41,890 nt of DNA from Paenibacillus sp. N3.4. Lineage in GTDB: Bacteria > Bacillota > Bacilli > Paenibacillales > NBRC-103111. The notes below the pieces were generated by a model. It made no database searches, had not been told where the DNA came from, and was given only the letters and a program-made list of their open reading frames with translations. Every line of letters starts with the position of its first letter. Within the stretch, counting starts at the first letter, position 1. Below, one piece after another: positions 1-8,061 of the stretch. The stretch lies in NCBI RefSeq assembly GCF_008017805.1, contig NZ_VRTT01000065.1:1-41890 (forward strand). The letters are read 5' to 3'. The position numbers were made by a program, and so were the translations under genes.

Positions 1-94
1 TCTCCATTAATGGTTAAAAATGGATTTTTTCCTGACAAAAATAAAAAAACATTTAATTATTAGAAGAGGTATTGACCGCCTCGTTCATATCAGT

Positions 95-134
95 TTAATG
101 GAGCTGCCAACATTGTTCGCGGCAGCTCCATTAA
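95..134. repeat. Perfect 14-bp hairpin, member of the dispersed repeat family
   Basis: The arms TTAATGGAGCTGCC and GGCAGCTCCATTAA are perfectly complementary around a 12-nt loop. The GAGCTGCC/GGCAGCTC core is the same as in other hairpins of the dispersed intergenic family in this window. The usual CCTGCCCGTTAG block is not seen to its left. It lies just beyond the stop of the minus-strand gene at 162-509 and probably ends that transcript. Confidence 0.7.
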
Positions 135-161
135 GTAGGTGTATTCAGATCTTGTTCCTCA

Positions 162-509
162 TTAGCCTAATAATTTAATGTTCCACTCTAATATAAGTGT
201 TTTTTCACAGTTAAATATATCTAGGATATCTTTGCAGAATAATTTTAACACATCTTTCTCATTATCTATTCTCACTAATTTAATACCTGCCTCAAATCCT
301 TGTTGCATAGGTATAAATTCGATTAAACTAAAAGGCTTTACCTTCTTACTTTTATTATGGTAAGTCCAATTTATTATAAAATCAGGAAGATTTCTTTCAT
401 CATATCTAGTTAAATTCTTATCTAACTTAATAAAAAGCCTAACTGTTGAAAAAACTTTAACTTCAAATTCTGGAGGATAATATATTTCATTAACATCCTG
501 AAACTGCAT
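162..509 (-). CDS. Hypothetical protein, 115 aa
   Basis: I do not recognise this protein. The ATG at 509 has a good ribosome binding site (GAAAGGA, about 7 nt upstream), so it is likely translated. The product is soluble, with no signal peptide or membrane segment, and is rich in aromatic and charged residues. It ends in a short hydrophobic stretch (TLILEWNIKLLG). A 41-codon ORF ends within its leader at 525-527, so the two may be co-transcribed. The hairpin at 95-134 would terminate it. Function unknown. Confidence 0.6.
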   Translation of the reverse strand: MQFQDVNEIYYPPEFEVKVFSTVRLFIKLDKNLTRYDERNLPDFIINWTYHNKSKKVKPFSLIEFIPMQQGFEAGIKLVRIDNEKDVLKLFCKDILDIFNCEKTLILEWNIKLLG

Positions 510-524
510 TGTTCTATCCTTTCT

Positions 525-650
525 TCAATAACCCGAAAGCAGTGTTCCATCGCGCCTATTCAGACATTCAATCACTTCATCTGTTGAAAGGTCATCAAGC
601 GGTTTGTAAATCCGTATTTTCATCCATTCTCTAGGCTTAGCCTCAGGCAT
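525..650 (-). CDS. Possible small protein, 41 aa
   Basis: An ATG at 650 follows TTGAGGGAA (a close-set Shine-Dalgarno) and opens 41 codons, beginning MPEAKPREWMKIRIYKPLDD and ending in GTLLSGY. An in-frame TAA lies just upstream, so it is not obviously the tail of a longer frame. A start at Met10 (MKIRIYKP) is also possible. The stop overlaps the leader of the 115-aa gene, which suggests a small two-gene transcript. No family recognised; it could be chance. Confidence 0.35.
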   Translation of the reverse strand: MPEAKPREWMKIRIYKPLDDLSTDEVIECLNRRDGTLLSGY

Positions 651-681
651 TTCCCTCAATTATTCTTCGTTGCAACCACGT

Positions 682-736
682 TTTCCTGCCCATTAGTTGA
701 GAAATGGAAAAGGAGCTGCTGGTATGCAAACTCCTT
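682..736. repeat. Dispersed hairpin repeat, copy near 0.7 kb
   Basis: The left block TTTCCTGCCCATTAGTTGAG is followed by an imperfect hairpin, AAGGAGCTGC ... GCAAACTCCTT. This is the same layout as the copies at 2185, 4179, 38851 and 40682. The right block is not clear. Confidence 0.6.
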
Positions 737-799
737 CCAGTAACGCGACAAACCATACACTACACCATCAAGGATATTATTTACATGATGTGTAAATGA

Positions 800-827
800 T
801 TGTCAATTTAAGGTTTCGTAGTATAAT
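800..827 (+). promoter_or_regulatory. Sigma-A type promoter for the alpha/beta hydrolase gene
   Basis: TTGTCA (800-805) and a consensus TATAAT (822-827) are separated by 16 nt. The hydrolase start at 871 lies about 45 nt downstream, with AGGAGG at 855-860. Confidence 0.6.
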
Positions 828-870
828 TTTAGAAATACTATTACTGCTACTACTAGGAGGATTGAAATGG

Positions 871-1708
871 ATGAAAAGCTATTTCGTTAAAAGATCCGAG
901 GGGTTTCAAACTCACTATTTAGAATGGAAACCTGAAACAACATGCAGTAAGCTCCCTGTAATTTCTTTGTATTCATGGAACCTTTTCTAATGCAAGAACG
1001 TATAAATGGATTGGTAAAGAACTCTCCTCTGGACGATACGAAAGTCCCAGACATGTGGTTGCCATTGATATTAGAGGCTGCGGTGAAAGTGGAATGCCCG
1101 AAAACGGCTTTACACTAGAGCATATGGCAACAGATATTGAGGCTGTAATGAAAAATTTAGGGATAAATAAAGCACATTTCATCGCGCATTCAAGAGGAGT
1201 ATCCTACGTATTGAAGTATGCTTCACTTAACCCAAATATCGTTCAAGGATTTGTGGTCGGAGACTTCCAAGCACACCACCCAAAGGTAAAAGAGGAGTGG
1301 GCTAAGAAACTTACAGATTCTTACGAAACATATGAAACATGGGATCACTTATATGCAACTATAACGGCAGTCCAGGAACTAAGCCGTAAAGAATTTGAAA
1401 TTAAGAAAGATACCTTTTACATTGAAAAAGATAGTATCATATATAAAAGATTTGCCAAAGAATTGCCGATGCGTCTGCTTAATGAATTAGAGGATTGTGA
1501 TCTTTCACCAGCCCTTAATAATATTGAAGGACAACTTCTCATCCTGAAAGGTGCTGAGAATAGTTCTTTTCTAAACGATGATCATCTGAGAGAGTATCAG
1601 AAACATAATCCAAAGGTTATTATAGTAAATCAGGCAGGTCACGATGTTCTAGAACCAAGAGAGCAAGTGAAAAATGAAATCATAAATTATTTTAACCAAG
1701 CCCTTTAA
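871..1708 (+). pseudogene. Alpha/beta hydrolase, interrupted by a one-base frameshift
   Basis: The start is ATG 871, 10 nt after a perfect AGGAGG. The first frame reads MKSYFVKRSEGFQTHYLEW and runs into a stop at 988-990. Skipping one T at about 964 (ATTTCTTTG) joins it to the downstream frame. The join restores the oxyanion-hole HG motif (IHGTFSNART) and then AIDIRGCGESG. The nucleophile elbow AHSRGVS and the C-terminal catalytic histidine (QAGHDVLEP) are present, so the triad is intact apart from the indel. The repaired protein is about 279 aa, normal for a small cytosolic hydrolase. Substrate unknown. It is a broken gene or a sequencing indel; I cannot tell which from one sequence. Confidence 0.7.
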
Positions 1709-1715
1709 TCTAACG

Positions 1716-1745
1716 AAAAAGGATGGTGATTTCGCCCTCCTTTTT
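1716..1745 (+). terminator. Rho-independent terminator after the alpha/beta hydrolase
   Basis: AAAAAGGATGG pairs with CCCTCCTTTTT across one mismatch, 8 nt after the TAA at 1708, and ends in a T run. Confidence 0.65.
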
Positions 1746-1760
1746 ACATTTCGCAATACC

Positions 1761-1856
1761 AAAGTTTCCCGTTAGCAGGAGAAGTCTGTCTATCAATTGA
1801 CTTCGGCGCCTCTCCTGCCAATACAGCTCCTGAACTATAGTTCTCCGATAGTTTAA
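1761..1856. repeat. Two right-end blocks of the dispersed repeat
   Basis: AAAGTTTCCCGTTAGCAGGA (1761-1780) and GAACTATAGTTCTCCGATAG (1832-1851) both resemble the right block of the intergenic repeat family. The sequence between them (TCTCCTGCC, CAGCTCC) looks like degraded left block and stem. It is a decayed or nested copy between the hydrolase terminator and the DUF4177 gene. Confidence 0.4.
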
Positions 1857-1891
1857 TCGCTGATGCGGCCACCACATTATTCCTCAAATTA

Positions 1892-2077
1892 TTATTTTTG
1901 AATGGGTCGTTCAAAAATAATCTCATATGCTGTAGGTTTACCATGGCCATTATAATTTGTCGGTAAGACCTGTACTAATCTCCATCCTGCTCTTGCATTT
2001 TCGTCAATTGTTTCTCGATGTGTTGCGGAAGAGAAAAACCCACCTAAAGATGTTTCTACATATTTGTATTCGTACAA
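1892..2077 (-). CDS. DUF4177 domain protein, 61 aa
   Basis: The sequence reads MYEYKYVETSLGGFFS, then ENARAGWRLVQVLP, then AYEIIFERP. This is the full DUF4177 pattern (an N-terminal YEYK strand, a central GWRLVQV, a C-terminal E-IFE-P strand), and the length of about 60 aa is normal. The start is a TTG at 2077 behind a G-rich leader (GGGTGGGA); no in-frame ATG exists upstream. These are small cytosolic proteins of unknown function. It appears to be a single-gene unit. Confidence 0.8.
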   Translation of the reverse strand: MYEYKYVETSLGGFFSSATHRETIDENARAGWRLVQVLPTNYNGHGKPTAYEIIFERPIQK

Positions 2078-2184
2078 TCCTATCCCACCCTTCTTACCAT
2101 GTTTTTGCTTATACTACGGTTACGATTGCTGAATGTTCCAATTTTCCTCATCAATACATCAACGTAGTAGCCAGCATCTTCCAC

Positions 2185-2250
2185 GCTCTCCTGCCCGTTA
2201 CTTCAACAAACGAGAAACGAGCTGCATGCAAGCAGCTCCTTCACTATCTT
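2185..2250. repeat. Dispersed hairpin repeat, copy near 2.2 kb
   Basis: The left block CTCCTGCCCGTTACTTCAAC is followed by a perfect 7-bp stem, GAGCTGC (2219-2225) and GCAGCTC (2232-2238), and then CTTCACTATC. It sits between the DUF4177 gene and the AI-2E transporter gene. Confidence 0.7.
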
Positions 2251-2280
2251 ATTTTCAGAAATCCGACGCCATAATTATTT

Positions 2281-3351
2281 TCAGGATTTTCGGGGTTTAC
2301 TGATCATATAAAAGCGATACAGATGGCTAGAAATGATTTTAAGTATTACATAGGCCGGAATCGCAAGGAACATCCCAAGAAGGCCTCCAAAGTTACCAAC
2401 CGTAATCAACAATAAAATAATGCTCAAAGGATGGACATCTAATTTTTTGCCCATTACTTGAGGAGAAAGGAAGTTGCTTTCAATTTGCTGCACGATTACG
2501 ACAACCACTATCATTTTCAAAAGCATACCGGGTGAATGAATAAATGCTACAACGATGCTTGGGATTATGCCAATAAATAGACCCACAAATGGAATAACAT
2601 TCAACGCCGCAGCAGAGAGTGCAAGTATCAATGAATACTCCAGTCCAATAATGGTGTACCCAATATAAATCAAGACGCCAAGTATCATACTAATGAGAAT
2701 CTTACCTTGTATATATGCACTTAATGCACTATCCATCTCCCGTAAAGCTTGCAGCCCTTCCTCCCGTTGCTCTAGCGGCAATAAGCGAAGTATAGACTGC
2801 GGAACCCTTTCGCCTCCTTTTAATAAATAGTACAAGATGAATGGTACTGTAGATAATAGAATCACTATTTTTGAAATAAAACCCAAAATACTATTAAAGG
2901 CAATCCCTGTACTGGAGATAATACTTTTTACATACTCAGAAATTTTTGTTGATAGATCAAACTGATTCTCACTCAACATAGAAGATAGCCAATGTATATT
3001 GTTTATTTGATCTTTAGTCATTAAGACAGTCTGTGGAAGATTTCCAATTAAATTGTTTAATTGACCTTGAATGACAGGTACAATTTTCACTGAAATAAAA
3101 ACGATAAGTCCCAGCATAATTAAAAAGATCGTGAGAATACTCAAAGATAGATTTAGTCTCATTTTAACGAGAAAATGAACAATTGGTCTCAATAAATAAT
3201 AGAACACACCTGCGATAACAAATGGCAAGAATAAGGTGCGAAAGATAGTATAAACAGGATTTAGCAGAAATTCTACTTTCGTCATTAAAAAAACGATTAA
3301 TAAGATAATAATAGTCCCATAGCCATATCGAAAATACTTTCCTTGTGGCAT
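2281..3351 (-). CDS. AI-2E family transporter, 356 aa
   Basis: This is an integral membrane protein of the AI-2E (TqsA/YdbI/YtvI-like) exporter superfamily. The N-terminal hairpin of membrane segments (about residues 10-75) is followed by an amphipathic region (about 75-150), then clustered helices to the C terminus. Family landmarks visible are the PFVIAGVFYYLLRPIV segment and the late SNFLSPQVMGKKLDVHPL motif followed by GGLLGMFLAIP. The length matches the family. The start is ATG 3351 after GAGGTGA. The transported substrate cannot be assigned; despite the name, most members are not proven AI-2 exporters. Probably monocistronic. Confidence 0.9.
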   Translation of the reverse strand: MPQGKYFRYGYGTIIILLIVFLMTKVEFLLNPVYTIFRTLFLPFVIAGVFYYLLRPIVHFLVKMRLNLSLSILTIFLIMLGLIVFISVKIVPVIQGQLNNLIGNLPQTVLMTKDQINNIHWLSSMLSENQFDLSTKISEYVKSIISSTGIAFNSILGFISKIVILLSTVPFILYYLLKGGERVPQSILRLLPLEQREEGLQALREMDSALSAYIQGKILISMILGVLIYIGYTIIGLEYSLILALSAAALNVIPFVGLFIGIIPSIVVAFIHSPGMLLKMIVVVVIVQQIESNFLSPQVMGKKLDVHPLSIILLLITVGNFGGLLGMFLAIPAYVILKIISSHLYRFYMISKPRKS

Positions 3352-3479
3352 ATATTCACCTCATCAATTCTTTGTTTTAATAATCCTCGAAAAAGCGGAT
3401 CAAATAAACTGCAGGTAACCATGGACGAATTTCTAATTTTCGGCATTTGATATACCATTTAGAATGAATCATCATTTAG

Positions 3480-3572
3480 ATGGTAGGCGGCCAAATTGCT
3501 AGAGTCGGTATTGTTTTGGATATCTCAGCGTCTATGCAGAAGAAAAGGACGGTTCAAAACGCAGCGGAATAG
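3480..3572 (+). pseudogene. Fragment resembling a von Willebrand A (TerF/TerY-like) domain
   Basis: The open frame contains GQIARVGIVLDISASMQKK. This resembles the first strand and MIDAS motif (DxSxS; here D-I-S-A-S) of vWA proteins of the tellurite-resistance type. It ends at a TAG after 30 codons, and nothing continues the domain on either side. It sits in the otherwise empty 330-nt gap between the AI-2E and DUF4259 genes. I read it as a gene relic; a chance match over so short a length remains possible. Confidence 0.3.
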
Positions 3573-3616
3573 GCCGCAGAGTAATTCATTGGCAGCCCTA
3601 ATGAGTACAATTTTAT

Positions 3617-3646
3617 GGAGCTATAGTTTCCCGTTAGCGGAATAAA
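3617..3646. repeat. Right-end block of the dispersed repeat
   Basis: GGAGCTATAGTTTCCCGTTAG followed by CGGAATAAA closely matches the right block seen at 1761, 5805 and 38915. No hairpin precedes it, so this is a partial copy. Confidence 0.45.
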
Positions 3647-3681
3647 CGGAGGAGATTTTCACTTCATCTTAAGTACTCCCC

Positions 3682-4077
3682 TTAAATAATTATTCTACTT
3701 TGCAATTCCTTTATTGTGGTTACCCAGTTCCCGTATTCTTCTGTTTCCTCCCATAATTCTTTAAGTTCAGATTCCGCAAGTATCTTTTCTAAAGCTTTGT
3801 AGGATTTCTCTAATAGGTTTGTCCCCTGCCCTTTATGTTGTAATATCCATTCTTGAAGTTCATCTTCATTTATTTCTTTTCCTGGTCTATTTTGTAACGC
3901 TGCCAGTATTTCTACTGCTCCTATGGCAATACATGCTACATCTGCATCTAAGTAATCGTCTTCTAAAACCATTTCAATAGATTCCGAAAGTAAATTAATA
4001 TCTTGAGCTTCTACAAGTTCAATTATCCAATCTTGTACTGTATCATTTTCGAAATTTCCAATTCCCCATGCTCCCAT
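3682..4077 (-). CDS. DUF4259 domain protein, 131 aa
   Basis: The N terminus MGAWGIGNFENDTVQDWI is the hallmark of DUF4259 (MGAWG-G-FENDxxxDW). The rest is acidic and helical. A central CIAIGAVEILAAL helix and a C-terminal segment rich in glutamate (ELKELWEETEEYGNW) fit the family, as does the length. ATG 4077 has GAGG about 11 nt upstream. Soluble, function unknown; family members are often found among lineage-specific accessory genes, as here. Confidence 0.85.
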   Translation of the reverse strand: MGAWGIGNFENDTVQDWIIELVEAQDINLLSESIEMVLEDDYLDADVACIAIGAVEILAALQNRPGKEINEDELQEWILQHKGQGTNLLEKSYKALEKILAESELKELWEETEEYGNWVTTIKELQSRIII

Positions 4078-4178
4078 GTATGAATAGCCTCACAATCTCT
4101 TTTAATGGTTTGAAATAATTTTTGGGTACAAATTTAATAATTAGATTCGTATTTTAGGTATTCGATAAATGATGAAAG

Positions 4179-4261
4179 TATCCTGCCAGTTAGCGGAGTG
4201 AAGGGCTACCACGCGGCAGCCCTTCAGAAGTTTAACTAACGTTCTTCGTTTAGCTAAACAA
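4179..4261. repeat. Dispersed hairpin repeat, copy near 4.2 kb
   Basis: Left block TATCCTGCCAGTTAGCGGAG. Perfect 8-bp stem GAAGGGCT (4200-4207) and AGCCCTTC (4218-4225) with loop ACCACGCGGC. Right block TTAACTAACGTTCTTCGTTTAG. The loop is almost identical to that of the hairpin at 22196-22225 (ACCCCGCGGC) although the stems differ. It lies between the DUF4259 and GNAT genes. Confidence 0.7.
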
Positions 4262-4285
4262 TCGGTCCATGAGACGAAGCGATTT

Positions 4286-4807
4286 TCATTGTCGTAAGTC
4301 TAATCGCCAATTATTACACTGCATAATGTTCCCTGGCGGGTATTCGAATTCGCACTGACCCATCAACGAAAAGTTGAGTTTTCGACAAACCGCGTTCGAT
4401 GCAGGGTTGTTGATTGACGGGAATGCATGAATAAACCTATGCTTTTGCTCAATACTGGCATTAACTATGGCTTCTGCGACACCTGCGGTCGCTAATCCTC
4501 TGCCTTGGTATTGCGGTAGGACACTCCAACCAATTTCATAGATGTTATCATTTTTCCACATGCTATCCCAGTATCCTACACTGCCGACCTTTTCGAATCG
4601 TGGAAGAAAGGAAATGCTAAACATATGTCCAGTCCCCCGCCCACCAATCTCAAGATACCGCTTGTGACGAGACAAGATCTGCTCCTCGGTTTCTGGTCCT
4701 CCAAGATGCTCCATCATTTCAGGGGCATTAATAAGACGTAGTAAATCAAGATCGTCGTTGGACCAAGGCTCAATCTTAACTTGCGGTAAATCCTTTTGCT
4801 CTGACAT
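4286..4807 (-). CDS. GNAT family N-acetyltransferase, 173 aa
   Basis: A RimJ/RimL-like GNAT fold. The substrate arm opens with VKIEPWSNDDLDLLRLINAP. The acetyl-CoA binding loop is in the segment GWSVLPQYQGRGLATAG (Q/R-x-x-G-x-G/A; about residues 93-109). The late strand contains ASNAVCRKLNFSLMGQCEFE, the usual N-x-x-S-x-x-x-x-K-x-G-F-type region. ATG 4807 follows a GGGGG ribosome binding site. Cytosolic; the acceptor is unknown. The length is typical. It stands alone between two noncoding stretches. Confidence 0.88.
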   Translation of the reverse strand: MSEQKDLPQVKIEPWSNDDLDLLRLINAPEMMEHLGGPETEEQILSRHKRYLEIGGRGTGHMFSISFLPRFEKVGSVGYWDSMWKNDNIYEIGWSVLPQYQGRGLATAGVAEAIVNASIEQKHRFIHAFPSINNPASNAVCRKLNFSLMGQCEFEYPPGNIMQCNNWRLDLRQ

Positions 4808-5138
4808 TTCTTGCCCCCTAAATTATTGTTTGTTTCTATCATCATGACGGATTCTGAGAGACTTAGTAAATAATAATAATTTTATAAGAACATTTGTTCT
4901 CGGTCAATAAATGACACTATTTTAATAAAAATTAGCGGCTGACGTTCCACTATCCTGCCCGTTCGAGCGATGACGAACAAAAAAATACTGACGACACCGA
5001 TACCCACGGCAAAGAAATGATTCAAGTGACAGGCAGCCCTAGAATTCGACCGGAGAAGGTATGACGAAATTTGTTATATTATTACGAGGTCGCTTAGTTA
5101 GTTTGGCTGTTCGATATGCAGAATGAACATCAATCCTA
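4808..5138. other. Noncoding stretch with a partial repeat copy
   Basis: This stretch holds the left block CTATCCTGCCCGTT (4950-4963) with no hairpin after it. There is also a 21-codon frame at 5061-5126 behind GGAGAAGGT that starts MTKFVILLRG and then stops. Nothing else is recognisable. Confidence 0.4.
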
Positions 5139-5166
5139 TTGACTATACTAGTGAACGAGCTATGAT
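5139..5166 (+). promoter_or_regulatory. Sigma-A type promoter for the mepB-like gene
   Basis: TTGACT (5139-5144), a 16-nt spacer and TATGAT (5161-5166) lie about 70 nt before the chosen start of the MepB-like frame. Confidence 0.55.
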
Positions 5167-5237
5167 TGCATTAAGATAGTGAACATTAAGAGCAACAATG
5201 TATGGGTACATGGGACTCAGATGGGGGATTTGAACGG

Positions 5238-5812
5238 ATGGATGAAAAAATCGAGAGTATACGGAAGCATGCCCTAGCGATCAAAATTCTTGGACTTCCT
5301 ATGACACAATTCACAGTGACTTACTTGCAACCAAGGATCTTATTTATAACCCTTGCAGATTTGATTGCTCTCGACTACTCCTTGAAGAACAAAACACTGA
5401 ATATGGAGCGTATGTATTTAACTTGAATGCTCTCTCCATTAGATTTCGTGTCGCAAGAATCACTCCAACAAAGCTTGGGCAATTTGTGACTTTATGGGAG
5501 AGAATTGGGAATGGACCGATCCAACCATATGACGTATCAGATCCAGTAGATTTCTTCGTTATTAGTGCACGCAAAGGCAGTGCCTTTGGTCAGTTTGTAT
5601 TCCCAAAAGCTGTTCTATGTGATCAGGATATAGTATCCAATAAAGGCAAAGGTGGTAAAAGAGCAATACGCGTTTACCCACCTTGGGACAATCCTACGAG
5701 CCGACAAGCTCAAAAAACTCAGAAATGGCAGCTGGAATATTTCCTAGAGATACCTGTGGATACACCGATAGACTATGTACGTGTTCAAAAGCTTTACGGC
5801 CCTAATCGTTAG
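5238..5812 (+). pseudogene. MepB family protein, frame broken in an A run
   Basis: From 5251 to the stop at 5812, one frame gives a typical MepB body: LIYNPCRFDCSRLLLEEQ, EYGAYVFNLNALSIRFRVA, ITPTKLGQFVTLWER, FGQFVFPKAVL and QKTQKWQLEYFLEIP. That frame has no start codon before 5423 and meets a TGA at 5243-5245. The neighbouring frame supplies ATG 5238 behind GGGGGA (5223-5228) and enters the MepB frame if one A is added to the A6 run at 5245-5250. The repaired protein is about 190 aa, close to the family length. MepB genes often accompany the mepRA efflux genes, which are absent here. Function unknown; gene broken, or a homopolymer sequencing error. Confidence 0.75.
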
Positions 5813-5899
5813 CGGAATAAATAAAGAGATGCTAATATTCATGCAGAACGTAGAAAAGCCCACAAAAGGTGTTTTGCGGGGTAACTCTTCTTTCATCGA

Positions 5900-6385
5900 C
5901 TAATTTTCTTCTATTGGTGTATAAATCTCTAGTTCACTTTCAGGCGAAGTCGGATTGAATCGGTGGTCCATCAACTCCACTACCCAACCCTTACTATGTT
6001 TGTAACCATTCTCAGCAATCCAACGGTTAAGAACACCGTAAGCATCACCTATTTTCCAAATCTCACCTCTGTGAGTATAGACAGCATAAGTACACACAGG
6101 AGTTATCTGGCTTACCATTCCTTGTGGAATATTACCAATTTCTGTGACTTGAGCGGTTGTATAGTAAGTTCCAAGGTTATCGGGTGCGAAATTACCTGGT
6201 TCGTAAAGAGCCAATTTTGCACCAGTTCGATTCGGGATTTCGTCCATACGACTTAGTAATGAGTCAAATGATAGCGGAATTACGGTTGGGTATTCCGAAT
6301 ACTTCGCTTCATATCTTGTTCCAACTGCTGAGAATCCTCTTTTGACCACTCTACACGTGTTGTCTTTAACGCCTAGTTCGCTCAT
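5900..6385 (-). CDS. Effector-binding (GyrI-like/AraC-E) domain protein, 161 aa
   Basis: The protein is a stand-alone bacterial effector-binding domain of the kind attached to AraC and MerR activators (BmrR-type, GyrI-like). Recognisable parts are an N-terminal strand with VVKRGFSAVGTRYEA, a central Y-x-x-T-x-Q-V segment (LGTYYTTAQVTEIGNIPQGM), a YAVYTHRGEIWKIGDAYGVL helix and the closing ELEIYTPIEEN strand. No DNA-binding domain is present. I chose the start at ATG 6385, because GGAG lies 7 nt before it. An upstream in-frame ATG at 6442 would add 19 residues but has no good ribosome binding site. The ligand is unknown. Confidence 0.75.
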   Translation of the reverse strand: MSELGVKDNTCRVVKRGFSAVGTRYEAKYSEYPTVIPLSFDSLLSRMDEIPNRTGAKLALYEPGNFAPDNLGTYYTTAQVTEIGNIPQGMVSQITPVCTYAVYTHRGEIWKIGDAYGVLNRWIAENGYKHSKGWVVELMDHRFNPTSPESELEIYTPIEEN

Positions 6386-6495
6386 TTCGTTTCTCCGTTC
6401 GGTTTCTGAATCAGGCTGAATATATGGGTGGTTGGGGCACAATGTGAATCAGCTATTAGGACAAGATATCCTTGGAACAATAAACACTTAAAAAT

Positions 6496-6897
6496 TTACG
6501 TACAATTTTGCTTAATAGTTACTTTATTATTACTAATTGTCACCATTGAATTTCCCGACAGATATTCTGTATAACCACATACAATCTCTTCTTTGGTAGC
6601 TCCTCTTGAATCGATATATTTTATATATATTGCTCCTTCTCCTTTTAAACTTAGTTTAGGTTTGATTTTCCTGATTTCACCACTCCTAATTTTCTCGGTA
6701 TGAATATCATTTGAAGCCCCTTTTAATATTCCAGTCTCTATTGAAACAATATCATAGTCTGAATTATTCTTTATGGTTACTGAATAGCTTTGAAATTGAT
6801 CTGTTATATTTCTCAACCAGTTAAATCCTAAAAAAACTAGTATCATCAAAGAGAATGCTGCAACTAACAGAATGATAGATCTTTTTTTTATTTTCAT
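6496..6897 (-). CDS. Membrane-anchored hypothetical protein, 133 aa
   Basis: The N terminus MKIKKRSIILLVAAFSLMIL is a basic stretch followed by one hydrophobic segment (about residues 8-26), so this is a signal anchor or signal peptide without a clear cleavage motif. The remaining 105 residues are predicted outside. They are strand-like with two cysteines (EIVCGYTEY and KQNCT). ATG 6897 follows GGGG. The protein is of the kind annotated as hypothetical in Bacillales. Function unknown. Confidence 0.6.
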   Translation of the reverse strand: MKIKKRSIILLVAAFSLMILVFLGFNWLRNITDQFQSYSVTIKNNSDYDIVSIETGILKGASNDIHTEKIRSGEIRKIKPKLSLKGEGAIYIKYIDSRGATKEEIVCGYTEYLSGNSMVTISNNKVTIKQNCT

Positions 6898-6934
6898 ATT
6901 CGCCCCTTTTTTCGACTTCGGCTGTCGATCCTCG

Positions 6935-7465
6935 TTAGCTTAACGTTTCCTTGCCCATTTTGTACCAATTTAGCGCTTTTCTTTCTAGCTCTTTAACAAA
7001 CGCATCTTTACCGTCCATATATGCTTCAATGTCCCTTGGGAAGCGTTTGGCGAGGCTTTCTTTTAAATCTCCATAACGATTTGCTTCATCGGGATGCGTT
7101 CGGAGGTAATCCCTTACCGCCATATGGCGAGTAATATCTTCATTATTATCCCTTTGAAACACATGCACTTGATGCGTGCGATTATCTCCGCCTTTTCGGA
7201 AATATCTTCTTCCTTTCATGCCAAGTTCGCCCATACATTCATAACCCAGACCTGTCATTTGTTCATTTAACGAATCAATTTTTTTGATATCTTTTACTAC
7301 GGGCATGATATCAATGATTGGTTTGGCTTTTAACCCTGGAACAGAAGTGCTGCCTATGTGATGAATGTCAACTAACTCATTACCGAAAATATCTGTTATT
7401 TTTTGAGACTCCTCGCTAAACTTTTGTTTCCAATCATCATTGTATTCTGAAACCATAACATGCAT
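6935..7465 (-). CDS. GrpB family protein (nucleotidyltransferase fold), 176 aa
   Basis: The GrpB (UPF0157) pattern is complete. It opens with VSEYNDDWKQKF (Y-x-x-x-W), then IHHIGSTSVPGLKAKPIIDI, the GST and P-I-I-D motif of the nucleotidyltransferase-like fold. The later segments HQVHVFQRDNN and FRDYLRTHPDEANRYGDLK-like (here VRDYLRTHPDEANRYGDLK) follow, ending in a helix. ATG 7465 has a strong AGAGGAGG site. Members have no settled biochemical role, although sequence similarity suggests nucleotidyl transfer. Cytosolic, apparently monocistronic. Confidence 0.9.
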   Translation of the reverse strand: MHVMVSEYNDDWKQKFSEESQKITDIFGNELVDIHHIGSTSVPGLKAKPIIDIMPVVKDIKKIDSLNEQMTGLGYECMGELGMKGRRYFRKGGDNRTHQVHVFQRDNNEDITRHMAVRDYLRTHPDEANRYGDLKESLAKRFPRDIEAYMDGKDAFVKELERKALNWYKMGKETLS

Positions 7466-7780
7466 CTAATTAACCTCCTCTGGGAAATATCATTGCGATC
7501 AGTTTAGGGTATTACAGGGATACATCATCATAAACTTGCCTAGCTCTTGGAATTTTTGACGCTAGGGTCCATTTCATCGGATGCATTATGCAAATTAAAT
7601 ATCGATTTTTCTTTTTTTCAAAAAGAACATTCTGCTAAGAGAACTTACATAGTTCTCCTTCATCGCTATCCAACCTTCATTGTATAAATTTCACCTAAAT
7701 TATATTTTAATGTTTCCTTTATTTTACCACATTATGGAATATCTCGGTTTATTTTTTCGCAAAGAGTTATCTGCGATAAA
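7466..7780. other. Noncoding stretch
   Basis: About 315 nt with no supportable gene. It contains a short perfect hairpin, AGAACT and AGTTCT around TACAT (7640-7656), and AT-rich sequence. No function assigned. Confidence 0.4.
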
Positions 7781-7978
7781 TCATTCCGCATGGCAAATCC
7801 ATCCCCCAAAAAGTCCAGTAGGATAAAACTTGGTTATTTTCGTTCCGAACAGCCTCAACTTTTCTTGCTCATCGTCAATGAAGTGAAGAACCAAGATACA
7901 ACTTGCCGCGTCGAATTTCGAGTCTGAAAGAGGCAGGTCGTCAATCGTTCCCTGAATGAGTCTGACGCGGCTTTCCAC
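7781..7978 (-). pseudogene. Fragment of a class I SAM-dependent methyltransferase
   Basis: The first 45 codons (ESRVRLIQGTIDDLPLSDSK, then FDAASCILVLHFIDDEQEK) match motifs II to IV of class I methyltransferases: an acidic loop, then the conserved FDAA-x-x-x-x-x-L-H-F-I. The N-terminal glycine-rich SAM loop is missing, and the frame degenerates after EQEKLRLFG. No ribosome binding site precedes it. This is a gene remnant left between GrpB and the flavoprotein gene; the substrate cannot be told. Confidence 0.65.
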
Positions 7979-8061
7979 ATCTAGTTGAACTATTTTATTT
8001 TTTAGCGACCATGACCAAATGACCAGCCTGCAACAGTATTATTCCATTCTTGAACCGGCGG

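Noticed and set aside
1744..1950. A 68-codon minus-strand frame beside the DUF4177 gene
   Set aside because: It overlaps the DUF4177 tail in another frame and runs through repeat-derived sequence; no family likeness and no ribosome binding site.
3417..3428. AACCATGGACGA shared with 32068-32079
   Set aside because: A 12-mer match between two places in a 42-kb window is expected by chance, and the flanks do not align.
5061..5126. MTKFVILLRG-starting 21-codon frame with a good ribosome binding site, recalling the start of DUF1697 proteins
   Set aside because: Similarity is about ten residues and the frame stops at once; too short to call even as a relic.
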